Below, in pieces: positions 36,000 to 48,480 of a stretch of 64,000 nucleotides of DNA. The DNA lies in assembly GCA_021397835.1 (NCBI GenBank), contig JAJFZO010000230.1, forward strand, positions 2,226,001 to 2,290,000, read 5' to 3'. The stretch's first letter is position 1; every line of letters starts with the position of its first letter. Under the pieces are notes generated by a model. The model was not told the origin of the DNA, made no database searches, and worked only from the letters and a program-made list of their open reading frames with translations. The DNA is from Moringa oleifera. Lineage: Eukaryota > Streptophyta > Magnoliopsida > Brassicales > Moringaceae. Position numbers and translations under genes: made by a program.

Positions 36000-38900
36000 A
36001 AAAGGATCTCCCCTAATGCAAGATAGAGATCCACATGATAGACTAGTTAGTGCAAACACTTATGACATATCAACATGCTTACTTTGATACTCTAGGACAG
36101 ATGCTCAATCACATGAGCATCCAGTTCGACCTCAACATGATAGGCTTTCTCTAGCCCTTCCGTTTTCAAACATGTTTGAGCCCTTCCTAACCATGTGCAG
36201 CATATAATCAGTACCACCACTAAGGACCCCATGATAAGGTTAGATAATCGCCTCTACATATGTTTTCTCATTCCATTATACTTTCTATATGTAAACATTA
36301 ATTATAATGTTTTATTTAAGTCTGAGAGTAGGAAACATATTTTTTATGTTTTATGTTCTAAAGGATCAACATTTTATTTTTTATTTTAGATAAGTGCCCT
36401 AAAATTTTCTTTTATTGCTTTATGTGTGTTTTTATTGATTTTTTGTGTGATTATTGTTGTGTAGGACTCATAGATCAAGTCATGATTACTACATAATTTA
36501 AATTGGATGCATGATAAATAAGATAGCAAAGATATAATTAGTTAAAATAAATTTTAGGTCTTTGAAAATGGTTCATATTAAACGCTTTATATGCTTAAAT
36601 CTAAATGTTAACGTAGGTTTATTTTAAACTCTCGACAGGTTGGGCCCTAGGCAAACTAAAATCCATTAAACTTACATGAAACTTAGAGTATCTTTATGCG
36701 ATAAAATTGATTGGCAAACTATAGGAGAGTTTCAAAACTCACTTTAAGACCACTTGAGGCGAAATCCTAGTTGACAATAATATGAGAGAGATGATTTAGG
36801 CAATCTTTGTCAAAAAGCCTTTAGTCATCCCTTAGTATCATGCCATTTTTGTGGGATGTCACCACTAATCACCCCCTTTAAGCTTGAAACAATATTCAAT
36901 AATGAACATCTACCATGTCTTGCTTCTAAAATTGGGTTAATATAATTGCAATATTTGGCTTTTTTCAACTCAATCTTAGAGATAATGTTTCATCTTAGGA
37001 TCACTTTACAATTTGTTACTATTTTAAACTTGCAAGCATTGATTATAATTTATAATGAAAACGATCACAACAATGAAGTACTGTAGGATGTAAAGAAGTG
37101 ATAGCTTCATTGTATCGTCCTTCTACTACAATTACCGCTCAACTAATAAGGACTTAATCATATGCTTCATGATCTTTTTTAACCCCGAAAGTATTTTTGT
37201 AGAAGGTCATCTCCAATTAGCTTGAAGGTGTTAGTATCTCACACCTTTCAATCTAATGATGAGGCAAACTTGACCTTCGATGCCCTTATTTTATAGCCAC
37301 CCAACGAAAATAACATTTCATCTCGTGGGTCATTATGTCGGACCTCTTTGAGCAATAACTTGTCTACTACTTGCCCCAAGAACTTCATATCTTGGAATAC
37401 ATAAAGGAAATGTTAAAAGTAATAGTCTTTCAACCTCCAATAAAGCTGCACACCTTTTAGGAAGGCCTTTAAATAGCTCATCAGTTGTGCTCAAAACTTC
37501 CAAAGTATTATAATGGCTGATGGTGTTTGAAACCCAAAAAGATTTGGGGATTTTGTATAATGCTGAAGCTATTTATAGAAATAAAACAAACAAAATAAAC
37601 AAAACATATATAACAGTAATAATCTACATGATATTAATAAAACATTTCATGCAGTTAAGTAGAAATATAAGCAAACAATACAAATATTTAAATATACTTA
37701 TACAAAACGGTACAAATATTTAAATATATTTTATATCAACATACGTCAATAAAAATATGTGCTAAGAGTGTAAAATTACATGACAATAATAAATTATTAT
37801 ATGTAGTATGAAAACTTTTATATAGCACATGTAGAAAAACTCAATAAGATAATAATATGATGTCATATGAACAAAAAATAACAAAGAAATAAACAAATTG
37901 ATGCCAAATGCCAACCTGTACACTCAAAGGAGAAAATTTTGAACTCCTAAACAAAGACTTTGGCAATCACAATAAAAAATGAAAGGTTGTTAAAACTAGT
38001 TTTTATCAGTTTGAACCATAAACTATTTTTGAAATCCATGTCCAAAGTAATGAAACATTTTTTTAAAAAAAATATGGGTTTTACAAATTACAAACAAAAT
38101 TTCTATTCCAAAATAAAAATCCATAGCTTAACGTGTCGGGTTCTTCTAAATGAGGACGATAATAAGTTGGCAAACAATCAGAGAAAAGTGCTACAAGGAT
38201 TCTTCAAGTTGCTAGGGTTGTTGAGAGAAAATGCAAGAATATCTTTAAAAAATGAAAAATGCAGGGTGCTTGTTTTACTTTTGGGTTTTTGAAGAAATTT
38301 AAAATTTTGACAAAAGAGATGTTTTTATTCAAAAATATAAAAAATTTAAAAAACTTACATTAATAAAATAAAATAGTTTTAAAACACAAGTTTAGTATGA
38401 ACTTGTATAAAAAAATTTCTTTCAATCATTAAAACTTTTTTAAAATATTTTTGTTTATTTTTAATTATTTAAATTTATTTTAAAATTAAAAAATAATTTG
38501 ATCAACTATATATATTAAACATTAATTTTTAGAAAATCTAAACTTAATAATATTACTTCATTATTTACATTCTCATCAATATTTGTGTTTTCTCTTCATA
38601 TATATTGTACATTTACAACATAATATAATTTTTATATTCATATTGCTATTCTTTTAGTCAAAATTGTAACAATTATAAATATATTTTTATATTTATTTAA
38701 AAAATAAAGTTTTTTGATTCAATTATAGTATTATCTATATGCATATCTTAGTCACTAATTGTATTGACTATAAATAATATGTCATTAATATAATCATACA
38801 AAAAAATTAAAAATTTTAAATTCATGTATTACTAGAAAAAAATCACTTTTTATTTAATAATCTTCAATAGTTGCGTTAGTTGAAGTAAAACTTTTTTTTT

Positions 38901-40251
38901 ATTTGTTAACTTGATATTTTTCAAATTGAGTTTTTTAATTTATTTTTGATTTTGACTAAATAGCTAGCTTTAAACACTATTTTCTAAATTTTTTTATTGT
39001 TAAAAATTAATAATAAATATCTGGCATTTTATTTTTGAAAAATATTATAATTTAAGCTAAAAAATATTTATAATATAAATAATCAAATTATAATAATCAA
39101 ATAATATATTAAATATTTTTTAAAATTATTATAAATTTAAGCTTATATATCATATAAAACTCTAAAATCTACTATCTCTCTTCAAACAATTTTGATTTGT
39201 AAAATTTGAATTAAATTAAATTTTATCAAAAAATTTTAAAATTAAATATATTCAAATTATAGAGCTTCCACAATGAGTTTGATTTGAAATTCTTCATAGA
39301 AGTAAAAATTATTCAAGCAACAATTATATGAAAAAAGTTTAGAATTTTTTGAGTATTAAAAATAATTTACAAGTCAAAAATTATTTAATTTAAGAAATAA
39401 ATTTAAAATTTTATATAAATTTTATTTAAGTTACTTTTTAAATATTATATAATAAAAATATTTTTAATTTTCTATAAACATTTTGAATCAAAATATAATT
39501 TAACATAATAAATAGATTAATGTTTATTTAAAAACTTTTTAGGAATCAAAATTTATTTTTTAAAAGATAACAAACTTCAAGATTCTATGTGATGTATATT
39601 TTAAATTTTAAAATTCAATAAAAATATTTAATAAAATATATAAATTTAAATGAACAATATTATAAAAAAAAACAAAAACAAAAAGGACTAGGCAGCGATC
39701 TCAGGACAAATCCGGAAGCCCGCGGTGATGAAAACAAGATAGAAAAGAAATGGCATTTCTTGCATAAAGCAATGCATTTTGTTGCAAGAGGTGACATAAT
39801 CTCTTAATTATCCATTGAAATCTAAGATGGTTTTATTTTACATCATGGGGTGGTAAACTCACGTGGAACACTCTGCCGATTACAAGTTTTATAATATAGT
39901 ACTGATAGAAAATGCGCCACTACACACCACAGTATAATATTTTGGCTCTTTCAGATCCGCGTGCCGTTGCTTTCTCGTGCAACAAATAATGGGGTCCATC
40001 CCCTCGAAGGAACAGAAATTGACCTTTTATTTATATTTTTGTTAATTACAATTTGGAGACTGGTGGTTGGTAGGTGAGAATTTATAATTAGATGAAAATA
40101 TGACTGAGAGAAGAAGGGTGGTTGATATTTGGCAGGGCATCCCTCCACCACGCACTTATCTGCATCAAGCTGACGGAAAGTAGAAAACTTATCACCAGCT
40201 CATATGATCAAATCCCACAACCAGACCTAAAACACTTCGAACACAGCCAAC
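36000..40251. other. Repeat-derived and AT-rich sequence up to the first UGT gene
   Basis: A minus-strand copy of the gypsy junction block is hinted at 36848-36865 (revcomp reads 'gattagtggtgacatccc'), so parts of 34.7-37.5 kb may be a minus-strand gypsy remnant. From 38.3 to 39.66 kb the sequence is extremely AT-rich without ORFs. From about 39.7 kb the GC content rises into the UGT promoter. No clear TATA box is assignable; 'tttataattaga' at 40081 is one candidate. Confidence 0.4.
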
Positions 40252-41667
40252 ATGACATCGAAAGAGACAATAGTGCTTTACCCAGCCCCGGGCATCGGCC
40301 ACATAGCGTCCATGGTAGAGCTCGGTAGGCTCATCCTCCAACGCTACAGACACCAGTTCTCCATCACCATACTCCTCACAACTGGCTTCTTGGACACCCC
40401 TAACATCAGCTCTTACATCCATTTCATCTCCCAAGCCGATCCTTCCATCACCTTTCGCCGCTTCCCTTCCATCTCAGTCGACACCACCACCTCTCTTAGC
40501 CCTGCTGCCATTTGCTTCGACTTCATCCGCCTCCATGCGCCCAACGCTCTGCGTTCGCTTCAAGAAATCTCTAAAACCTCTAATATACGAGCCTTCATCA
40601 TTGATGTCTTCTGTACTTCTTCTCTCTCTGTAGGCAAGGAGCTCCAGATTCCTACTCTATACTTTCACACATCTGGTGCTGCTGCTCTCGCTGCTTTGCT
40701 TCAGTTCCCCGAACTTCACCGACAAACCACCGAAAGCTTCAAGGATCTCACCCATACTATTTTTGACTTTCAAGGCTTGCCATCAGTCAAGGCCACGGAA
40801 ATGCCCGAGCCACTGCTTGATCGCGAGGATCCATCCTACCATGACTTCATATATTTCTGCTCTAGCCTCCCAAAATCAGATGGGATTATTGCCAACACGT
40901 TTGATGACCTTGAACCGATTGCAATCAAGGCCATTGCAGATGGAATTTGCGTTGCCGATGGACCAACCCCACCCACACACTATGTTGGACCTCTGATTGC
41001 CCGTGGAGAAGCCCAACACGAATGTTTGCTGTGGCTTGACAGGCAGCCAAGTCGAAGCGTAGTGTTCTTGTGCTTTGGGAGCCGCGGATCGTTCACCGTG
41101 AGGCAGCTCAAAGAAATAGCAAATGGGATAGAGAGAAGCGGGCAAAGGTTCTTGTGGGTGGTGAAAAACCCACCATACGATGAGAAAAGAAAGCAAACTG
41201 AGTACACGACTGAGGTCGATTTGGATGCTCTGTTGCCCGAGGGATTTCTGGAGAGAGTTAAAGACAGAGGCATGGTGGTGAAGTCATGGGCACCCCAAGT
41301 GGCAGTACTAAATCGAGAATCAGTGGGTGGATTCGTGACTCACTGCGGATGGAATTCGGTGTTGGAGGCAGTGGTTGCTGGGGTGCCCATGATTGCGTGG
41401 CCGCTACACGCAGAGCAGCATCTGAATAGGAACGTGCTGGTGGAGCATATGAAGATGGCTATAGCCGTGGAGCAAAGAGGGGAGGATGGGTTCGTTAGCA
41501 GTAGTCAGTTGGAGATGCGGGTCAGAGAGCTGATGGAATCGGAGAAAGGCAGAGAGCTCAAAGAGAGGAGCTCGAGGATGAGAGAGAAGGCCTTGGCCAC
41601 TCACACAGACTCTGGTGCTTCTACCAAAGCCCTTGACAAGTTGGTGGAGGCTTGGATGCAAGGTTGA
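40252..41667 (+). CDS. UGT88: UDP-glycosyltransferase, UGT88 family, copy 1
   Basis: An intronless 471-aa family-1 glycosyltransferase that transfers a sugar, probably glucose, from a UDP donor to a small acceptor in the cytosol. The N-terminus [15 protein letters not shown] carries the catalytic His17, with partner Asp118 in [10 protein letters not shown]. The 44-residue PSPG donor box spans residues 346-389, from WAPQ through HCGWNS to HAEQ; Trp22 and the final Gln44 of the box favour UDP-glucose over UDP-glucuronic acid or UDP-galactose. Length and motifs fit the UGT88 family (UGT88A/D/E/F), whose known members act on flavonoids, chalcones and dihydrochalcones; the acceptor here is unknown. 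The start is set by the family's conserved N-terminus. It has a direct-orientation paralogue at 50886, near-identical in the C-terminal third. The frame is intact. Confidence 0.93.
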   Translation: MTSKETIVLYPAPGIGHIASMVELGRLILQRYRHQFSITILLTTGFLDTPNISSYIHFISQADPSITFRRFPSISVDTTTSLSPAAICFDFIRLHAPNALRSLQEISKTSNIRAFIIDVFCTSSLSVGKELQIPTLYFHTSGAAALAALLQFPELHRQTTESFKDLTHTIFDFQGLPSVKATEMPEPLLDREDPSYHDFIYFCSSLPKSDGIIANTFDDLEPIAIKAIADGICVADGPTPPTHYVGPLIARGEAQHECLLWLDRQPSRSVVFLCFGSRGSFTVRQLKEIANGIERSGQRFLWVVKNPPYDEKRKQTEYTTEVDLDALLPEGFLERVKDRGMVVKSWAPQVAVLNRESVGGFVTHCGWNSVLEAVVAGVPMIAWPLHAEQHLNRNVLVEHMKMAIAVEQRGEDGFVSSSQLEMRVRELMESEKGRELKERSSRMREKALATHTDSGASTKALDKLVEAWMQG

Positions 41668-42036
41668 GGAAATCTTTGTCATGGGATTTATGTGTTCCTG
41701 TATTTTGTTTCAGCTTTTCCCCCTTTTTACTTCGTTTAGTAAATGATTCTCAGTCTGCCCAGTCATATGACCCAATTCATGTTCCCACCCCGGCTGTCTC
41801 AGGCCATACACTCCAATCGCCTGGCTTCTGGATTCTAGTGCACAACGACGTGGTAAATAGAGGAACTATAGTAAAAGAGGAAGAACTTGACGGACAATTT
41901 TTTACTTTTGGTTCATTATTTTTGTTGCGCCTAAAAATTGGGGGCACGAAGAAAATGAATTTGACTTGAGTGCAAACTAGAAATTGCTTTGAGTTTAAAG
42001 TTCGATGGGGCACAATGAATGAAAGCTCAGAAAAGA
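41668..42036 (+). repeat. 3' UTR and flank of UGT copy 1, duplicated with the gene
   Basis: Aligns with 52302-52603: 'gggatttatgtgttcctgta', 'actccaatcgcctggc' and 'atgaatgaaagctca' are shared. A variant poly(A) signal AGTAAA is at 41738-41743 where copy 2 has AATAAA. Similarity stops at about 42036, where a retroelement fragment begins. Confidence 0.75.
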
Positions 42037-42039
42037 TTC

Positions 42040-42462
42040 TGGTATGGCAGTGTGCGTGAAGTGAAGTGGTTTGATCATGCAGTGGGCAAACTTGGTCAAT
42101 TTAGTGATGAGCCATTAATTTGTTAGTTTCGCGCTAATGAAGATTTAAATTAAATGTGGTGATTAATCATAGAATGTTTAGTTGTATTATTTTTATATTT
42201 AGTTTTATTAGTTATTACAGATGTTTTCTTTATTTGCAGCTGTTAGTTGTTTTATGTTAATTTGTCAACAATAAGAGTAATGATAAGTTAAGCATTCATA
42301 ATTTAAATTTAAATAACTTTTTTTTATTTATTTTTATCTCTTCAGCCAGTTTCAAACATATCCTTAATCACTTCAATCAAATCCACGCGGCATTGTCATT
42401 GTAAGCTGTTATGATAAAGATTCAAGCTTTATGTCACCTCACATACAATCAGTTAAAAAAAG
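42040..42462 (+). repeat. Retroelement LTR/leader fragment A, left part
   Basis: Aligns with 46937-47450: 'tatggcagtgtgcgtgaagt' with 'atatggccatgtgcatgaag', then 'tttagttttattag', 'gttagttgttttatgtt' and 'cttcaatcaaatccacgcgg'. It is interrupted at 42462 by a CACTA-like element and resumes at 46026. It leads into the gag fragment at 46.06 kb. Confidence 0.6.
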
Positions 42463-45400
42463 CAGTATAAAAAAAAACTTTAATTAACATTTAAAAAATT
42501 CATAATTTTAACTATAATTATAAATAAAAATATAATTTATAATTTTTTTTAAAACTATAAATAAATGAGAGTCTTTATTTTCAGTTTTTTTAAAAAAATT
42601 GAGAATAAAAAAGAGATTTATTCATAATTTTCAAATAACTATAAATAAAATGTATTTATAAAAACATTTTTGTTTACAAAAAGAAATTGTGAAATTATGT
42701 TCTAATAAAAAAAAATTTCTTCACAATATCTTGCAAATTATGAAGAAAAAGGTGGGCTACTTCTTTCACAAAAAAACATTTGTAAACCCTAATCTCAAAT
42801 TTCTTTCTTTTTATACATATGTGTTTGTGTATATGCTTCTCTTTCTTAATTCTCCATTTTTATGGAATGTGGTTTATGATCAAGCTACCTGACGAGACTC
42901 CATTTCAAATTTTGGTTAGAGATTTCCTTAATTTCTTTTTGCCCACCCTCTTGAAGGTTTTTGCATTTAGAATTTTAATTTTGGTTGCACTATAGGCTTT
43001 GATGGAGCTATGCAACATTAAATCGCAAGAGTTAAGGTAATTTTTGGAGAAGTTAGCATGGATTTGCAGGAGGTGGCCTAAATCCTCTCTTAGAGCCTTG
43101 ATGCGACTAAAAACTAGGCCAAATTCATAATACTTGAGGTCATCCGGGTAATTTCAGTGTTCTTTCACACCTTATTCTAGCTGCAATCGTTCTCCTCCGA
43201 CACCATTACCTCTTTCTTCTATGATTTGTTAAGGTATATATCGAAATCTATTGATTTCTCACTCGATTTTGCCATCAAGATTGCTGAATTTGTGGGCAAA
43301 GTCATTATTAGGTGTGATTAACAACAAGGCTAACAATAAGGATTTGACTTTTTTTTTTTTTTTGGCATTGTCAAAGAACTTCTGACCAATCTTGCTTTCA
43401 AACACAAACAAGCTGATCATTCTACTTTTGGGTCAGTTCATAATGATCCCTGCTCCTTACTCCAACCTCTTTGAGGAACAGCAAGAAAGATAGATCAAGA
43501 TAAGCTTCGAAACCTCACCTATTATTACGTTGGAAATGTAAGGTCTCAATTGATTTTAATGGCCATGTTGGGGGTAACCAATCCTTTTACTTGCTTGTTT
43601 TCTAATTCATTTCCTTTATTGGTTCACATGTTGGTCTATGACTTCTTACTTTCAACTAATAATTAATTCTTGGTTAAGTTGGCATTTGATTAACAAAGAT
43701 TTTTCTTCATAATTGGTAGGTTTAGATTTATTTTCACATTATTAGCTTACAAATAAGTATTACTTCTCTTTTCTTTTATAGGGTTATTTTCAGGGGAATG
43801 CTCAGCAACCTAATCTATTTGTAGGTATGATTCTTGTCTTAATCTTTACTAAAGCTCTTGGTCTTTATGATATCATTGTGGGGATTACTCTGTCATCTAG
43901 AGCTGGCCGATCTCGGGCAGATTTAAGAAATCCCAAACTCTTATTGTGTGATAGCATGCAACATGATTTACATTTATAATCAGACAATTAAAAATTGACT
44001 TTAGTTCGTGAAAATTTTCTTATAGTTATCTTTTTCAAATATGATTCAGCATGATTGATGAATTGTTTTATATGCTAGATAATCTTTTGAATTATATTAT
44101 TTTATTATTAAATTTCTTATCTTTTGGATACTTAAATAGTATATTATAATTGTGCGATTTAAGAAGGTATTCATTAGCTATATTATTTCCAATTATGATT
44201 ATTTTGTTAGTGGACATAATTAGTTTTTGGGTACTTACTATATTTGGGTTTAGATTTTGCTCATTCGCCTTAAACCCCTTGTCCTGAGTGCATATGCCTA
44301 AGTACTTACTTTATTTGGGTTACAAATTAATGAGCTAGTCTACTTAATAAAGCTTAATGTAGTTTTTATTTTCTATACAATATGACTAAAACAGGCTGAT
44401 ATATGGGTTAGTGGTCAGGGAGCTATGTTTGAGAGTATATTGAAGTCGAGTTGTGAGATCAATGAATCTAGTTGAGGTAATGACCGAGCTCTTATGGACA
44501 CCTTTATCTTGGGGTTAGCAATGAGTATTCATGAAAGATGAAGAGCAACTAGGTTGAAATGTGCTAGCTCGATATGTTTATATTTCCTCTTACTTTGCTT
44601 AGACAATTAATAGTTTTGACATTGTTGGTTCTTGATACTTGCTTGCAAGCATATAAGTAGTACTTTTTTTACACCTTATATTCAGCAATTTTGGTGATCT
44701 TTTTCTTTTTTTTTTCAATTAATTTATAATCTTGTGACTTTTAGGTTGACAAAGAGAAATAAGCAGTTTCACTGGTGTAGCTTGACATGATACATTTACT
44801 AGTTGATTTGAATTTTGCTATTAAGAGGCTTGAAGTGGTGAACTTAATATTATTACCTTTTATTGAATGTTTGGAAGAAGATGATGCACCAACTCTTAGT
44901 TTATTATGACTAAAAGTAGGGAACCTTTTATCTTTAGAGATGTATTAGGTGATTATAGATTATGCATCTTTCTCTTTACTTATTTTGCTTAATATTAGGT
45001 TTTACCAACTCTTAGTTAATATCTCCTACCTTTTTAGATTTGATGACATAATTTCTCAACCTTGTTCCCCTCCATCAACTGTAGCTTCTTGATGCTGAAT
45101 CTCGAATGGTAAGTCTAGGCTTTAAGAAGTCCTATCTAGATACAGTTGTATTGATGATCAGAACTTACCTGAGTAAATTATCAAGTGTAAGATTTGCTGA
45201 AAGCAAAACATTTGCACCATGCCACTATTGAACATGTAAAAGTATGATTTATTCTGAGATATAACTTACATGATACTGTTAGATTTCTTTGTAGTATGTC
45301 CTATCAAATGGATGTTAATTGGTTTAATCACATTCTAGACTTGGATAAAAGAATTTGATATATGGAAATGTTAGATTGTCTATATATTTGATATATGGAA

Positions 45401-46025
45401 GTTTAAATATGCCATGAGGTATGAAAAATGGAAAGCGTTATCGTAAAATGTCATGCATGGGTAATTTTATCTTATTCAGTTGACTTGATTATGGAGTTCT
45501 TAAAGGCTTAAATTTGATGTTGCAAGGTCACCTTAGACATGATGATTTCAAATAATGAAATTTGTAATTTGTGTTAGTATTTGCATAAAATGTTCATTAG
45601 TACAATCATTATAATTAATAGTTTTATAAGAAACTAAATAAATAATTAAAATATTTAATAAATAATTAAAAATATTAAAAATAAAAAATAATTAAATAAT
45701 TTGTATCCACAATTCTAACATAACTATGGATCAAAAATAATAAAAATAAATAAAAATTTATTTTTATTTAAAAAATATAATAGTTTATAGTTTTAGAACT
45801 TTTAATAAAAGTCTTATTAAACTGTAAATTATTTTTATTTTTTTTAATGGTTTTAGAACTGTAAATAAAACTTTTATTGAACTGTTAACTATTTTACATT
45901 ATTCACAGTTCAAAAACTGTGGATTATTCTATCTCCTCTTTGTTCATATTGACATAGTTTACATTTTTAGAGTTATGAATATAGATCCTTTTTAACTATG
46001 AATAAAGACTTATTTTGTTGTAATG
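42463..46025. mobile_element. CACTA-like element nested in a retroelement, with 3-bp TSD
   Basis: A 3563-bp insertion whose limits come from aligning the interrupted fragment A with its uninterrupted relative at 46937-47460. The left end reads CAGTATAAAAAAAAACTTTA, and the right end, reverse-complemented, CATTACAACAAAATAAGTCT, both decayed CACTA-type termini. It is flanked by AAG on both sides (42460-42462 and 46026-46028), the 3-bp target duplication expected of CACTA elements. Both ends have subterminal AT-rich inverted words such as 'actgtaaataaaacttt' and 'aactataaataaa'. No transposase is visible, so it is non-autonomous. It carries a V-ATPase c exon fragment (43794-43922). Confidence 0.7.
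43794..43979 (+). pseudogene. VHA-c: Captured V-ATPase subunit c (proteolipid) exon fragment
   Basis: After a splice-acceptor-like TTTTCAG (43787-43793) the frame reads [19 protein letters not shown], then [19 protein letters not shown] and RSRAD. This covers the last 43 residues of the plant vacuolar H+-ATPase 16-kDa proteolipid subunit c (transmembrane helix 4 and tail), one exon in plant genes. The essential proton-carrying Glu of helix 4 (in the conserved IFAEALALYG) is Lys here. The natural stop after SRAD is lost, and translation would run 19 more codons to 43979. No upstream helices were found, so it is a pseudogene fragment carried by the surrounding CACTA-like element. Confidence 0.8.
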
Positions 46026-46059
46026 AAGTTTAACACCTTCACACTAGGATAAAGTTTTC

Positions 46060-46930
46060 AAACAAAGAAAGAGCGAGGCTTCTACCACTTAACATCGACA
46101 ATGCAGATTATAAGCATCTTAAATTGCAATTTTCATGGTCTGAAGGAGAAGATCCTGTAGGTTGGATTAACAAGGCAAAATAATATTTTGATTTTAAAAA
46201 AAATCCAACATGCCCATAAGCATAGTTAGCTTTTTTTAGTTTCGACGATATTACTTTACAATTGTACATGTGGCCAACTTTGTTCAAAGAACCAACGACT
46301 TAAAAGGAGTTTATCAAAGTCGTATTGCTACAATTTGGCCCAATTGATTATGAAGATCTCTCAAAAGCTACTTAAGCACCTTAAACAAATGACTACAGTT
46401 ATAGCATATGAAGAAGCTATTTAAAGGTTTCCTATTGGGTAGATGGGTTACCTAAAAGTTATTTTGTGGGTTGCTTTATTATTGGTCTTGTCGATGAAAT
46501 AGACTTCATCTAAAAATCGAACAACCACAGTTATTTATAGATGCAATTGGTTTGGCAAGGCTGATCAAAGAACTTAACTCTTTAAATAAGAATGGAGGTG
46601 GTGTGAGCTAATCTTGGCCATTAACCCCCATTAAAACCACACCAACCAACGTAACTAGTTTACTTAGCTAGTCACCCCGACCTAAAGCCTCATGCGACTT
46701 TGTTCTTCCTTTTAAAAAAGTCACTAGTCAAAGAGGCTAGAGAATGTCGCGATAAAGGGTTTTGTTATTACTATCATGAAAAGTTTGTGTCACACCACCA
46801 CTACTAGAGATCACAACAATTCAAGATTTCGATAAACCACAAAAGAAAAAGAGAGAGATTGAGCTATTTACACAAACAATACCTGATTAAGGAAGCAATC
46901 CTAGAGGATAAGGATCGTTAAGAGGAAGGC
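46060..46930 (+). pseudogene. Ty3/gypsy gag fragment, copy 1
   Basis: The plus-strand reading gives YKHLKLQFSWSEGEDPVGWI followed by NKAK and YFDF, the gag 'W..KAEQYF' core of plant gypsy elements. Further on, a degraded zinc-knuckle region reads ARECRDKGFCYYYHEKFVSH (about 46740-46800), where intact elements have 'KGLCYNCDEKF.PGH.C'. Stops occur throughout. It directly follows the right remainder of fragment A (46026-46060). Confidence 0.65.
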
Positions 46931-46936
46931 AATGAT

Positions 46937-47460
46937 ATGGCCATGTGCATGAAGTGGCATCGCCATGCAACGGACAGACTTGTTCAATTTAATAGTAAGC
47001 CACTAATTTATCTATTTCATGTTTATGGAGAGTTAAAATAAATGTGGGCTACTAGTTGCAAAATATTTAGTAGTATTATCTCCATATTTAATTTTATTAA
47101 TCCTTGAGGATGTTATCCTTATTTCAACTATTAGTTCTTTTATGTTGGCTTACAAAAAGCCAGAGCATTGATAAGTAAAGTATCAAGAATCTAAATCCAA
47201 AGACCCTTTCACTTTTTATCTTTTGCGTTCTTATCTCCGTAATCATTATCAATGTGTGATCAAAACCATTTACCATGGGCATCAAAGTCAAAACTAATAT
47301 GAATTTCATGATAAAATCATAGAAATTCTTAACAAACATTGAGCCTATTCTAACCACATCATTCAAAACTTTAATCAAGTCAATGCGACCTTGGAAGCTA
47401 TCATGACAAAGCTTCAAAGGTTGCGTCTCAAACATAACCAATAAGAAAAAGTTAACACCT
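46937..47460 (+). repeat. Retroelement LTR/leader fragment A', second copy
   Basis: Uninterrupted relative of fragment A (42040-42462 plus 46026-46060), and the reference that dates and places the CACTA insertion. It is followed by a second gag fragment. The minus-strand ORF at 47124-47504 overlaps it and is not a gene. Confidence 0.6.
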
Positions 47461-47930
47461 TTGCGCCAGGTGAAGCTTTTAATAACCATAAAGTAAAACT
47501 CCAATCACCTAGCACAAATAATACGGATCATATTTATCTTAAATTACAATTTTCACTGTTTTTAGGAAAAGATCTCTTAAGTTGGATTTACAAAGCAAAA
47601 TAATATTTTAATATCAAAAAAATTCCAGCAACGTAACAGGTACAATTAACTTCTTTTCATTTATATGTTATTGTCTCACAATGGCATAGGTAGCTAACTA
47701 AAGTCAAAGGGCCAATGACTGGAGAAAACATTACCAAAGCTGATTACTATGGCTTAGCCCGACTTACTACAAAGACCCTCAAAAGCTTTAACTCGCCTCA
47801 AACAAGTGATAACAACTACAGTATGTCACATTCGGGTTTTTTTTTTCAGGTGAAAGGCCCTATCGATTGTGAAAAAAATCTTTATTATTTTGATAATTTT
47901 TTTTTTAGCTTTAATGGATAAAATTAATTG
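47461..47930 (+). pseudogene. Ty3/gypsy gag fragment, copy 2
   Basis: About 47535-47610 reads YLKLQFSLFLGKDLLSWIYK and then AK-YFNIKKI, parallel to copy 1. It continues with PVQLTSF-like and QWHR-like pieces before decaying at about 47930. It is not coding. Confidence 0.55.
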
Positions 47931-48059
47931 TCACGACTGGAGTTTCAATTAAGGAAACCCTCAGCGTGAGAAAAAGTTTGGAGTGGTTATCAATCTTTTT
48001 AAATGCGATTAACTACTGTTTAAAAGTAAGGTCAGCATGTAGTTAATTTATTATGCCTA

Positions 48060-48480
48060 TCAATTTAAGAAATTAATATCTAATTAATTATTTATCTAAT
48101 TAACATTTAAATATGCTCACAGTAATTAATTAAAATCAAATTAATTAATTATTAACATGCAGAGAATATCTAGTTAACATATAATTAGGTAACAACTAAT
48201 TAAATAATTATCTAATTAAAATTATTTATTTATCTAATTAATGAATTATCTAGTTAAATAAATTAATTAAAATTTAATTAATTTATTAACATCTACGAAA
48301 TATCTAAATAATAACTAATTAATTACATAATAAATATTTAAATAACATATAATTGCTTAATAAATATCTAATTAATTAATTATCTATTTAAGATTTAATT
48401 AATATTTAATTAAGTTAATAATATGTATTTAATTGATTAATTAAAATATAACTAATTTATCATTAAATAATTTATTAATT
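48060..48480. repeat. 'taattaattatctaatta' low-complexity array
   Basis: Irregular repetition of AATTAATTA/ATCTAATTAA words over about 420 bp, followed to about 48660 by 'ttcatcaatatataaa' words. No ORF. Confidence 0.6.

Noticed and set aside
40876..41682. Antisense ORFs across UGT copy 1, with matching ones across copy 2
   Set aside because: They mirror the strongly coding sense strand, appear at the same places in both copies and have no homology.
43794..43979. A functional V-ATPase subunit c gene
   Set aside because: Only the last helix is present, the essential Glu is Lys, the stop is lost, and it lies inside a transposon-like insert.
47124..47504. A 126-codon minus-strand ORF
   Set aside because: It lies inside the second LTR/leader repeat (A') and is not conserved in the first copy.
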